A DNA stretch of 64,000 nucleotides. Origin: Lineus longissimus (Eukaryota; Nemertea; Pilidiophora; Heteronemertea; Lineidae). Below, one piece after another: positions 43,028 through 55,300 of the stretch (position 1 is the stretch's first letter; each line of letters begins with the position of its first letter). The stretch is taken from the NCBI RefSeq assembly GCF_910592395.1, contig NC_088308.1, positions 20,847,501 to 20,911,500 on the forward strand, given 5' to 3'. The translations under genes and the position numbers were made by a program. The notes under the pieces are model-generated. The model worked only from the letters and a program-made list of their open reading frames with translations, ran no database searches and had not been told where the DNA came from.

Positions 43028-46000
43028 ATGGCGGCGAATGCGACGAAACGGAAATTAGATGAAAATGATTTGGATGATGAGGAGTCCCCAGTCACAAAAT
43101 TTGCGACACTTGGTGAGAATAAGATAGCTGATTGAAGATACTACGTTCATGTTGTGTATATCTCCATGCTTAATGGATTGTACACATTTTATAGTGGTTC
43201 TGAAAATGGGACCCAAAATCTAAAGGAAAATGTACACACTGCCCTGTACATTTTCATGTGCTTACTGCTCGCATGCTAATACGTGCATGTTGAATCACTA
43301 CCCTCTTTATCCTTCCAGCTTCAAATTCTAAAGAGGACAAACGGAGTAGACACTGTCCCTACCTTGACACAATAAACAGGTAAACTTATGAGTATGATCC
43401 TTGAAATCTTAAACAGAAGTGAGGACAACAGAATTTTGCTATGATAGTGATACTGATAGATAAGAAAAGGAACTGCAAATTTCATAACTAGGAGTGTTTG
43501 TAGCAAATTGCAAAGCCTTGGGTCATTGGGGGAGAGGGAATTTTCCCTGTCATTACTCGTGTATCGTTCGCTTTTCCATGAAAGAACTTCCATTATGGCA
43601 TCATATTCTCCTTTAAATATTACAGATCGATTTTGGACTTCGATTTTGAGAAGCTATGTTCCGTTTCTCTGTCACACTTGAACGTCTATGCCTGCCTTGT
43701 TTGTGGTAAATATTTCCAAGGACGAGGATTCAAGTCTCACGCTTACACTCACAGTGTTCTAGACGGCCACCATGTATTCTTGAACCTGGAGACGCATCGG
43801 TTTTACTGCCTGCCTGACAACTATGAAGTCATAGATTCATCCTTGGCTGATATCACTGTAAGTATTTTAAAAGAGCAATCAGTGACATTTGGTTAGAGTG
43901 TCCGGCTCAATAGACCAGGTTGTTCTAGGTTCAACGAGCAGGAGCATCACCACAGTAGTCAGTTTAACCTACCGGTATGTCCCTTTAGGAAAAACACTTG
44001 ACCCCAGGTGTAGTACCTACCTTGACTACCTGTGTAGTGTACTTGGACGAAAATTAAAGACAACTTGTTGGGGATTTCTACTCGCAGTCAATTCCAACAT
44101 TGGGTAATCTTAATCTGGACTGTTCTATGGCACTAGAATATATTGTCAACAATTCTTGATCTGTTTTTTTCCAGTATGTGCTGAACCCCACATTTACTCA
44201 GGATGACATTAAAGTGTTGGACTTCAGTTCCAAGATGTCCAGGGCTTATGATAGTACCACATACTTACCGGGTAAGTATTGATCCATTCATCACTGAAAT
44301 TTCACGAACAATGACTAATATATGAAGCCAAAGTCATTCATAATTACTACTAGTAGTCCTTTAAAAATTGCCGAGACAGTATTACATCACTGGTGTTGAA
44401 ACAAGATCCAGTCATTCAGGAAGAAGAAATATTGCAAAGCATGATACATGTATTAGCTGGTACAAGTAGTTTTCCAGGGGTTCGATGTGACTTGTTTAGT
44501 TTGTTCCTTGTGGACCAGTTGGGTGGTTGCAACTCATTGTCTGTTATTTTCTGGCAGGTATTGTGGGGCTGAACAACATCAAGGCTAATGACTACTGCAA
44601 TGTCATTTTACAAGTAAGTTATATTGTTAAACATATTGTCAATTGTGCTGGGCTCATTTCTATTTCATGTTAATCCCTTTGCTTCTAAAATTATCTGAGC
44701 GTTTCTTCTATTGGAGCCATATTGACGACCAGGAACAGCGCACACAATCCAAACATTCAGACATGTAATCTGTTATTCTGTTGTCAGATATCAGAACATC
44801 CCGTGGCAAAGTGGTTAATCTACATCTCTTCAGCATTAGAATTTAACATCAGTCAGCTCCCTCCCTCTAATGCACCGATATGCAAAATGTTCACTGCTTT
44901 TGCCAGGCTTTATCGCATGTAACACCACTACGTGACTACTTCTTGCGGGAGGAGAACTACAAGTCCATCAAACGGCCACCAGGTGACCAAGCAGTCATAT
45001 TAGTGCAGCGATTTGGTGAACTGATCCGTAAACTGTGGAATCCGCGTAACTTCAAGGCTCACGTTAGTCCCCATGAGATGTTGCAGGCCATCGTACTGTG
45101 CAGCAAGAAGAGGTTTCAGATTACCAATCAGGGTAAGTTTTTGCTATTTACTGTAAACCCAGAAAAAGTCATCAGATTTTTGTGAAAAAGAGCTGAGAGC
45201 GTAACTTTATCATGCTTCAAACTTCAATTTTAATCCACTTTGTGAATAGTCGTGCCTTTAAATTATCCTTATTTTACAGGTGACCCCATCGATGTCATGT
45301 CCTGGTTCCTAAATGCACTGCACTTAGCCATGAACGGTACGAAGAAGAGAACCAGCAGCATTATCAGTAAATGTTTCCGAGGTTCCATGCGCATTTATTC
45401 AAGAAAAATGCCAGGGATTGATGTGGTAGGTCTGTCATTTGATCCTTTGTCTGCTTGTCCTTTAACACCTTCAGCGCCGAACCACGTAGATCTACGTGGC
45501 CCAAATCCCCCCTCCCTTTGTGCTGGTTATCGCCATCTTCAGGGCAAGGTAAAAACTGAAAAGACGAGGTCTTTCCAGTTCCTACAGTACCTTCTTTTCA
45601 GTTTTTACCTTGCCCTGAAGATGGCGTAGTTCTTTCATGAAGTCCATGAGACTCCGATAACCAGGTCAAAGAGCGGGGATTTGGGCCACGTAGATCTACG
45701 TGGTTCGGCGCTGAAGGTGTTGACAGTGTCTCTTGAAATTCTGAGAGATATGAACGATATGTAAAATGTCTCTGACAAAGACTTGAAATGCAACATTTAC
45801 TAGACTTCTGAATGATTAAGAACAATTGAGACTTGTAAACCATTCATTATCTCAGAATATGTATTTGGCATGACACAGAATAGAAGTTGGTTCTTCATAA
45901 TGATCTAACTCACTGCTAAAGACAAATTAAAGGAGACATCTGCAATACATGTAACTTATTGTACTTAAAAAACTACGATATTTATTCTTAGAGTGAAGAA

Positions 46001-47640
46001 GAAAAACAAAAGTTGATGGCAACGGCTGATTACCAAGGTAAGGGAATATCTCAAATTATTTCTTCTAGTAAAGGCTTCGTGGCTAAATACTGGTTCTTTG
46101 CTGTTGATGGTTATGACCAAATGGAAAGATATTGCTGACTTCTTGTTTTAATGTAAGGCTTGGTGGCTAAATACTGATTCTTTACTAAGTGACCTTTTGA
46201 AAAGTGGCCTCAACCACATCGCACGGGTTGGACAGAAATGTTGCATGAGAATGCCAGTTATTTGAAAATATACCTTATCATGTAATCATTTACAGAACAA
46301 GTGCAAGATTGCCCTTTCATGTATCTGACGTGCGACCTCCCTCCACCTCCGCTGTATCCAGACGACACGCAAGAGAACATAATTCCCCAAGTCCCACTTC
46401 ATCAAGTCTTGTCCAAGTTCAACGGAATCTCAGAGAAGGAGTATAAAACGTACAAGGATTCGACGATGAAGAGGTTCGAGATTACCAGACTGCCGCCTTT
46501 TCTCATATTGTTCATGAAAGTAAGTTGTGATGGTTAGAGTCGGATTACTTTTATGGTACCGGGAGGAAATTCTGAGCACCTGAGAGGAAAGCAAGAGAAG
46601 AGAATTTGATATGTTGGAAAGAAGATAGATGGAGACACTGATAATAAATTGGAGGCTTCATATTTCATTAAAAAAAATCAGAATGTTTTTGTATTTGTTT
46701 TCAGAGATTCACCAAAAACCGGTTCACACTAGAGAAGAATCCGACCATTGTCAACTTCCCTGTCAAGTAAGTATAACGTGATAAAGAGATTAAGATCCTA
46801 AAACATTTCACAGAGGTTTGGTTTGGAAAGAAATTCTATTTGAAAAGCCGAATATTTCTCTCTTCCCAAACAACGAATTTCAGTCACAAAATAGCTTTGA
46901 GTATTTACCTTGGCTGCCCCTAGATGGCAGTGTGATATCATTATTTTCTGTGCATATTCATTGATAAGCCTATTGGTATAGGCAAGTATGGATTATACTT
47001 GGTATAGGATCTTTCTTGTGCTTTCAGAAACGTTGACCTGAGTGAGATACTGTCTCCAGCAGTCAGGGCGCGCTTCCCTAATGCCTCATATGATCTGATA
47101 TCGAACATCGTCCACGATGGAGAACCAGGATCGGGGAAAGGGACATACAGGGTCCATGCATTGCACAAGGTAGGGAACCAGTAATGTACTGTAGAATCAC
47201 TCTGGGACACCCTTGGGACTGATAACTGTTGTCCTTTTAAGATATCCAGATTACAGAGGTCAACTCTTGGCGTATGCTACCAAATTGGCCTGTTTCTGAA
47301 TGTGAGCTATGATCCCTGAACGTGGTATTCATCTTTTTCCAGGGCAGTGGTAAATGGTATGAACTCCAGGATCTACACGTTGTTGACATTCTCCCTCAGA
47401 TGATCACATTGTCTGAATGCTACATACAGGTAGGTCAGACCCTGGTAATCTTGCTAAAAGATATTTTAAACTGTATTTTGAATTCCAAAAGATTGAATAC
47501 ATTCTGTGTAAACCTTGTTGTCATTTTATTCATAATTTGGTCGTTTCCTGTTGCAGATCTATGAGTTGCAGCAGAACGCAGGAGCAGCTGGGAATCCCTC
47601 AGAAGGGAATGGAGCAGCGAAGGATAACGGAGTAAGCTGA
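43028..47640 (+). CDS. USP39: USP39 / Sad1, U4/U6.U5 tri-snRNP-associated protein 2
   Basis: Ubiquitin-protease-like splicing factor that stabilises the tri-snRNP in the nucleus. Thirteen exons join in frame: 43028-43112, 43319-43379, 43626-43857, 44175-44271, 44558-44613, 44907-45132, 45280-45425, 45992-46037, 46296-46519, 46705-46766, 47028-47169, 47343-47429, 47557-47640; 515 residues. A zinc-finger UBP domain (about 35-125) has CLVCGKYFQGRGFKSHAY and ends FYCLPDNYEVIDSS. The USP fold starts at GIVGLNNIKANDYCN, where Asp170 occupies the catalytic Cys position, and the His box reads GSGKWYEL with Lys for His, so it is a pseudo-enzyme like its orthologues. The N-terminus is shorter than human (no long RS-rich region), with KRKLDENDLDDEE as a likely nuclear signal. 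Start ATG 43028 has a strong context (AACATGG); 42995 would add 11 residues. AATAAA at 48157. Confidence 0.95.
45464..45721. mobile_element. Perfect-hairpin MITE in a USP39 intron
   Basis: AACACCTTCAGCGCCGAACC at the left is mirrored by GGTTCGGCGCTGAAGGTGTT at the right. The arms each carry the palindrome CCACGTAGATCTACGTGG and an inner block CATCTTCAGGGCAAGG before a loop near 45575-45590. Arms are about 110 bases and there is no coding capacity. The strong match between arms indicates recent insertion or maintained pairing. Confidence 0.8.
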
Positions 47641-47833
47641 AGCAAGGGGAATGCTCGGTGTGTGTGTGATGACTTTTAAATGAGGACTTTCAGACAAAAG
47701 ACTTCGAAAAAACTCCTAGTAATTTGAGCTGCTGACTGTTTCAGGAGTTGGATTTGAATGTCTGTACCTTTCTACAAAGCCAGTACCTTGTGTAGAAAAC
47801 TAATCGCAGGCACATACATACTTTTCTGTCATT

Positions 47834-48023
47834 TGTGACCCGTCACAGCAAAACCAGGCGCATGTCGCACAGAAGATGATCCTAAATGACACCAGGAGAT
47901 AATGGAAGAAATAGGTGTGCTCGTATTTCACAAAAGGCAGACAATAGAGAAATGAACAAACAGTCCGTCTCAACCTGCCAAGCTCAGAGCGACATGCGCC
48001 TGATTTTGCTGTGACGGGTCACA
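47834..48023. mobile_element. Hairpin MITE, copy 2 (USP39 3' UTR)
   Basis: Ends TGTGACCCGTCACAGCAAAA and TTTTGCTGTGACGGGTCACA; arms share GGCGCATGTCGC and its complement. The sequence parallels the copy at 5681-5903 (TGTGACCCG, AACCAGGCGCATGTCGC versus AACTAGGCGCTTGTCGC; TTTCACAAAAGG, AGGGAAATGAACAA-type inner blocks). It lies between the USP39 stop (47640) and AATAAA (48157), so it should be transcribed as a 3' UTR hairpin. Confidence 0.75.
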
Positions 48024-48156
48024 TTTATGTTTTTGTCATTAAAATGGCAATTTTTGTTTAACTCATCATCTAGACTGGAGATGGCAGCACTGTTCCAAAC
48101 GTGGGTTGACCTCGTGAAAGTTATTGTGTTCTTCTGAAGATTAGAGCGTTTTATGT

Positions 48157-48162
48157 AATAAA
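48157..48162 (+). other. Polyadenylation signal of USP39
   Basis: AATAAA 517 bases after the stop; use of this site includes the hairpin MITE in the 3' UTR. Confidence 0.5.
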
Positions 48163-48254
48163 TACATGAATATCTGTAAATCGCTTTGCTTCACTTTTCT
48201 TCTTTCATTCACTGAATTAGTTTGCAGGTGTGTTGATCATGACTGTCACTGCAT

Positions 48255-48625
48255 TATAAAGGACGTGATATACCTGTTGTCCATTTAAACCAAGGACGTG
48301 ATGTCTGTTGTCCGTTTCTACCAAGGACATTGTGATGCCTGCTGTTTTTTTTCGTCCAAAACAATCAAATTCGATGCATGTCTTCCATCAAAGACCATTT
48401 GATTCTGTCCCTTTCCATCATTTTGGCATCGAGGACAGCATTCCATCGGGGACAATATGATGTTCGTTTCCATCAGGGACAACCTGATGATATGCCATCT
48501 GTTTCAGAAAGACAACCAGGTGCTGTCCGTTCCCACAGGCACATTATCAAGGACATTCTGAGTCTGTCTGTTGACATCAACGAGGACAGTCAGATACCTG
48601 CCATCCAGTTGCACCTAGGACAATA
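48255..48625 (+). repeat. Degenerate short tandem repeat, CAAGGACA-type units
   Basis: Units of roughly 40-50 bases built on (C/T)CAAGGAC(A/G) followed by a TGATG and CTGT(C/T)CGTTTC-like segment recur about eight times with heavy divergence. No coding sense is evident: the frame across it is open but compositionally repetitive. Confidence 0.45.
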
Positions 48626-49327
48626 AAAGTCTCGAAGACAATCTGCCTCGTCGAGTGTGGTCACAACCAACGAGATGACGGTGAAGGCTGTAAATAAGAC
48701 TGATACTACATGTACTTGGCTTGCTGATATTATTATGCGTTTGCCTGCCTCCAAAAGCATTTCGCTTATGAAAGCCATGATTTGGTCGCGAGACAAGCTT
48801 GTTACTAATTGGTTCTCGTCATAAAACCCAGCTGCCTATATTATCAAAGATACGTTGAAAACGCTTTCATTTCAAATCAAAACGACACCTGAAGAGCCTA
48901 AGAGTTTCACCCAAACATTATCAGATAGGCAATATATCTCAATACTTGTGACTTCTTCGTGCCTTAATGTCATTTATATGACAAGCTCTGTCAATAGATA
49001 GTTCTGTCCTCTTTGTCACACCGAATGTAATCACCGCTAGGCCTAGGCCGTTTAAGCCCCGGTGCTCTAAGTAATGATCTCACCAGTTGGTCGTCACAGT
49101 CAAAGGCGGATTATTGTTTGGATAACAACACTTAAATCCACCAAGCACAGTCCAAGTATTGAAGAATTTGCAATTGAAATACTTGGGACATAGTCTAGCA
49201 CGTGGTAACTACGGTTTATGTTGTTAGGGACGACCGGGAGTGTTTGTTCGTTCGCAGCGCCGCCACTGGTCGCAATACACAGGGGACAGTTGTTTTGTAT
49301 GTCACTTTAATATCTTTTGGAAAAAAG
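48626..49327. other. Upstream region of the EF-hand gene
   Basis: No gene recognised. It should contain the promoter and 5' UTR of the EFCAB6-like gene; an in-frame upstream ATG at 49202 would extend the protein by 42 residues. Confidence 0.4.
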
Positions 49328-52300
49328 ATGTCACAGGTCGGGGTATCTAGACCCTCGACGGGGATGAGCGTCGGAGGAAAACCCGGGCTCAACTTGCCGG
49401 AGATTAAGCATCCGTTGTCGCGGTTAGGTGACCCAGGGACGATGGGCATCCGTGGAGTGTCTCGAGCTAGTGATAGACCACTGTCGCATGCTGGATCCGT
49501 ATCAGGTCGCCCGCTCGCCAATGAACGGACTTTCTCACCAAGGAAGTCCATCAGCGCGGGGGGACGCTACTCTAAGCTGAACAAGAGTACTCCTATGCCC
49601 CCTCTCCAATATGAAGCCATTCCCGAAGGAGTAGAGGTCATGCAAGGAGACGCGTCAAAGACAAGACTACCTGTTTTCGGTAAGTGCCACCATATTGGTT
49701 TTAAGTCAACAAAGGCCTAAAATGTATATGAATAGGCCCGTTAAGTTTATCTTCTTTCCCCTTACCTTCCTTTCTCGTGTTTTGCAAAGATCCGAGGCAT
49801 TTCAATGTTTTCTGCAATCATATCATGGGAAAAGAAATATTTTCTTTAGTCACATTCATCGATAAGGGAATATGTCAATGGCGAAAATGGGGTCCTTGTT
49901 CATCTTTTGGTATCATTATTTTATTATGATCAAGTTAATGATTACGAAATTTGGTCATAGTCACATATAGTCATAAAATACTATCTTCTAAGTGTTTAGA
50001 GTACTATCCGAATTTCTGTTCACTATGTATAATACAAGTGACAACTTCAATGTGTCAAACATTTTGTAGGCACATGAAGAAAAAATATCCAAAAATACGC
50101 GTCTCATTGCATTTAATTCACCAAATCGCTGAATAAACGAGTAGCATTTTCAAGTCACAACGCCTCCGGTAAAGTTATTTTATTACATAAAGTATGCTAT
50201 TTAATTCCTTAGCATTTACGAAAATATATACCTATTGTGGATGTGTTGGGGTAATTATTTTTCATTCGGAACATTAGCACAACCCTTTGGAAGGACTTTA
50301 CTGAAAATGGTTTTCTTAAGGTTTTAGGTTTGGTGGATTAATGTGTAATGGACGAAAAATTCTTGCAAAACATGTGATTTCGCATTAAAGATACTGTCAG
50401 CAACATTGAGAAAATGTAATTAAATATGGGTTAGGCTAAATGGTAAAATATTGCATAGATTACTCTTTGCAGTTCTTGACGTCTCCATAATGACCAGTGC
50501 TGCATGGTATTGCATCCATCGTCCCCACTTCCAATCTATCGATCGATGCTGGCCATTTAATCAGTACAATCAATATTGAATTGTGGAATGAAGAGTTGAT
50601 TATATCATTATGATGGCATTATATAAAATCAATCTTGATTGATGTGGAAATACTAAAAGTAACCTGCCCTCGATCACATAAACTCTTTCAAAGCGATTAT
50701 ACATTCATAATAGGGCCGTTTAGACGACAGGCGAAAAGACCGCATTCGGATCGAATCTGGATGAATCCGGATTAAAACCACCCAAGGCGATGGTACCTTT
50801 TTAGTCCGGATGCAACCACATTGATCCGGATCTTTTTGCGTTTACACGACGAAAAATTAATCCGGATTCGGGACGCATCCGGATTTTTTCGCGTCGTCTA
50901 AACGGCCCTATAATAACTATCTTTCAATTAGTGGACGCATAAATTTAACGTTTCATCTAGGGGCCACTGGCCTATACGATTTGATTTGGAGTTCCCGTTT
51001 AAACCTCTCACATTGAAGTCCTGACTGTTGTTTATTTTGTAAGTCCACAACAAACTTTAGAGAGGCATTTCACGCCGTCTTCTTAGCTTACTGGGCAATT
51101 AGACAGCAGACCAAAGTAAACCTTGCAGGGTGAGGCCTAAAACGGTCAACGGAATTAACGAGGGCTAGGGAACGCGCGTGAGTAAACTTTAAAAGTGACT
51201 GAGTCGGTCTTCGGGGAATTGGTATTTGCTATGTCTACACTGCAGGATATTGTAATAGGGCGCTATGGGTCTACCAGTGGGTTTTAAAACCACATAGCTT
51301 ATATATGCTTCTTGTCCCACATTACATAGCACCAAAATATAATCGCTCGCCCTATATATTTTTGATAGAACCTGACAAATGGGCAAAAAGAACACTAAGG
51401 CAAGAACTGTAAAATTTGGAGGATGAAAAATATACACCTTTACAAATATGACTGAGCGGGTTGTTCTCTAAGGATGAAATATTTCGTTCATGAAATGACA
51501 AAGTCAAGATTTGGTCGCAAAGAGCGACCGTTTACCCCTTGAAGTGATCAATGCTCAATAAAAAGGAATATTCCAACTCTGCGTGAAGCAGTATGGCAAC
51601 AACAGTTACCGAATTGGTTGCCATCATCAGCCATCGATCGGCGCAATTATAGCTATCCAACCTCAGTCACCAGCGCAGCAACAGTTGAAAATAGATTGCC
51701 GTTATCAGCCATTTAGCGCAACAACAATGTCAAAGAGCTCGCCATCGACGACAGTTAGGACAACAGCAACAATAACCTGGGTGTCCATCTCAGCCATCAG
51801 CGCATCATGATCAACAGCTGTCAAATAGCTTGCCATCTTCAGTCTGTCATCAGTGCGACAACAGCCATTAGCCATCCGCGCAACAATAGTTGCAAAAAAT
51901 TCATGCCATTGCCTGCCATCAGCGCAAACACAGTTAAGATTGGCATTGTCAGCCGTCAACTCAACAACAGTTGTCAAGAATATAGCTTTTCGTCATCAAC
52001 CGTGGCGCAACAACGTTTGTCCATCAGTTTGCCATTAGACACCACAGAGAAAGAAATAACCCTTCGTCGTTTCTTTTTGTGAACAACAGTGATGACTGCA
52101 GCTCAGTCGAGAAAGGTAATCAGTTAATCTACACCGCGCCGGGGACAATGTTTGCTGCGTTTCCGTCAGAACCATGGAGATATCTATTCTTTAGTCGTCG
52201 ATCTGAAAATTGGTTTTATGTGAAATGAAAAGTAAATTCACCTTTACGCTCAATGAAACGAGGACAGTTAGGTATTTTTCCTTCATAACCATAGAGAAAT

Positions 52301-55300
52301 TTTATCGATCCGAAAATTGAATTAAATGAATATAGCTTATTAACTGTCTGTCATGGTAAATTATGCCGGTATAATTTCGAAACAAGAAATCGTATGATGG
52401 TATGATGATGGAGCTAATTAAAAGTTATCATCATAATAAAACGATCATCCATTATACTTGTTTCATGATTAGGCCCTAACTATATGTACATTTATATTAT
52501 TTAAGAATTATTTGATTACATAGGCCTAATGTTTAAAAACAGTCCCGACTGTCATATTTGGCAAGAATTTGCAAGAACATTAGGCCTATCTTTTATCAAA
52601 CCTTGTTCCGCGTGATTTGTCAGGAGACAAAATAACAATCTGAATAGTAGAGCGTTTCATCAAGATCAAACATGTTGTGTTTTCAGTCTAAAGCGTGATG
52701 TACAGCTGTGAATGGGGTATTTTTTGCTTGATGTAACCTTTAGGAAACAACCTTACAAAATAGCTCAACGAATTCGTAAAAATCCGCAAGATATTATCCG
52801 ATAAGGTATAATACATGTGTATATGACATATAATCAAGATACAATTTTGAAAGAGGGCTGTACTGCTAATTATATGAAAATACTGACATACATCTATCAA
52901 CCTTTCCAAATAACTACCTCATTGAATTTAACCTTTTTACCAAAATCTTCATTCATTAGTCTTTACATTTGTATTTTGTCCTGCGCCATGTGTGCAGGCG
53001 GTCGTCTGCTCATTGTGGACAAAAACGACACAAGAAGTGTGTAGCCCTGCTGGGCGACAAAAGCAAAGAAGGCAGGCTCCATGCACATAAACATTATGTC
53101 TAGTGAAACGTGAAGAAAGACATGCATTTGAACATCGCCACTGCTAGGAGTGTGGAATTCATAATGCCGAACAAACGCACAATTATAAAGACCAGTTAAT
53201 CAAGACAAATGGTGCAATGCTCAATTTGATATGAAAATGAGTTATGAAACACCAACCGAGCGTGCCTGGCCAAGGATTTAATGAACCGGTCAGCAAGCAG
53301 ACGACAAATCAATCAATCCGACCGTGTCAATCACACCACTTTGTTTCCATGACGACGGCAAAACATCTTGTTTGGTTAAAACAAGGAAAGCAAAGATGGA
53401 TGCATAGGACTCTATTTGAGCAATGGTCCATATTGGGTATTGGAAGTCAATGTTATTGTCGTGTAAACATTACTTCCGGTGGCCAGAGGTTTGCCATCAG
53501 CTCCTGGCATCAGTTTCCGGTCGTGGGAGTTGCCTAGCAACGCCTGTAAGGAAACACCGCCCAATCATTATTTTGGCACTGTGATCATCTATTGATCTTC
53601 ACTATAGGCATAAGACTAGAAACTGAAAAGAAAAGATCAGCTTTGGAACCGTTGCATATATCTACATGTAGTATTAGACCTACTTTGGGCGTAGATAAAA
53701 ATCCAATCAAATCACAGTTTAATCTGTTTAGACTTTTAATCAAGTTGTTATGTTACCCGTAATCTGGGGTGTATCACAACTGTACGAATGACACTATATA
53801 GTATATACGTAGCTAACAGTAGTATTATGGATTCCTACCATATTTACGCTTATATACATTTATTTCGCCCTGTTCCGTCACCACTGTTCTTCCAATGACT
53901 TCTTGTATTTCGCAAACGAAGTTGTAGCCCATATTCAATTGCCTTGTATTTAGAAAATAAAATATCGCTGACTGACGGATTTAGATACCGTTTTACCAAA
54001 GGGAATGTCCTGTAGTATACATATATATCATGTAACTCCTTTTTTATAAAAGTAGTACATATCTGAAAAAATAAAACAGTCTGCCATCACCTTATCCACG
54101 AAGCGCTCGAAACCATAATTCGCCGTTTCCTGACACGGGTACAACGCCTGGTATAACGGCCATGACGGTAGCGAACAAACTTTGTGTTGGTGAACTAATA
54201 TTAGCCTATGTTCGGACTACAAATTCAATATGAATATATGAAATGCGAAATAAATCTCACTGATACGAAAGCTGTGTAGTTTAGGATTATAGCTGAGCCG
54301 TTTACAATGATGTACTGTATGCATGATATAGTGTTGGCTATGCCTGTATTTTTGGTTGGTGACAGGCTTAAGTAGGCCTAAGTGCTGTATTATATTGAAT
54401 ATTATAACCAACATAAAGCTATAGTTTCTTCTTTGAGAATTCACACCGAATTACTTTCGATGGTTTAAAAAAGTAAGACTGAATGAACTCAGTAAAAGAT
54501 TTTAAAAACACCCCGGGAAAAATTTAACTGTACAGTGCAACTATGTGTACCTCCTCCTGCTCTAGTCTTTCAGAATGGTATTAAAATATCAATATTGGGT
54601 GTTTAAAAAATGCGAAGAAAGTATTTACAACACAATAGGGGAGTGAAATCGCGTAAAATACATCTACATGTATTAGGCTATCACTTTCAACCCAAAATCT
54701 TCCGTGCGCTGTTGAAATGTAAATCCAAAAGCCCACCTTGTAGGCCTGCCAACCGCCTGAAAACTCCTTGAGATCTTACTTAATATCAGTTGAAAATGCA
54801 ATAGATACACCCTTTTCATCGTTTTGGTGTTTTGTTCATTAAATCTTCTCCTTCTCCATACGCGTTCCGTTCCGCTTACTCATCTCTCCCTTCAAAGCAG
54901 TAAACGCCAAGGGTTAAGAAGCTTCAATGGGGACAAAATACCTAAATTCGTGAACAGATTCATTACATCACGGACCTAAATACCTTTTTAATGTCCATTT
55001 TACCTAATTTTTCAAACTATTGTTTGGTATAACCATGCTCAAGGTTATCCTTGAGCTGGCGATAGGAAAGTAAGCAATTTTACCACTTTTTCTTCGTTGA
55101 TTCTTTAGGCCGTAGCAGCTATGACTTTGGTACCGGTAAGTGAGGACGTTGTTGCCCTTCCACTCTATAGCTATAGATGTAAACACCATCTCCCTGCATG
55201 TATCTCCTAGCTCCTACAGTCACACCAGTCAGCCAGATGGTGGACTAACAACAAACCCTGATCAACTCAGATATAGTGATATCGGGCCCGAAAATCCCGA

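Noticed and set aside
51583-52082. Several open frames of 75-91 codons on both strands
   Set aside because: They are open because the underlying minisatellite is periodic; the translation is low complexity.
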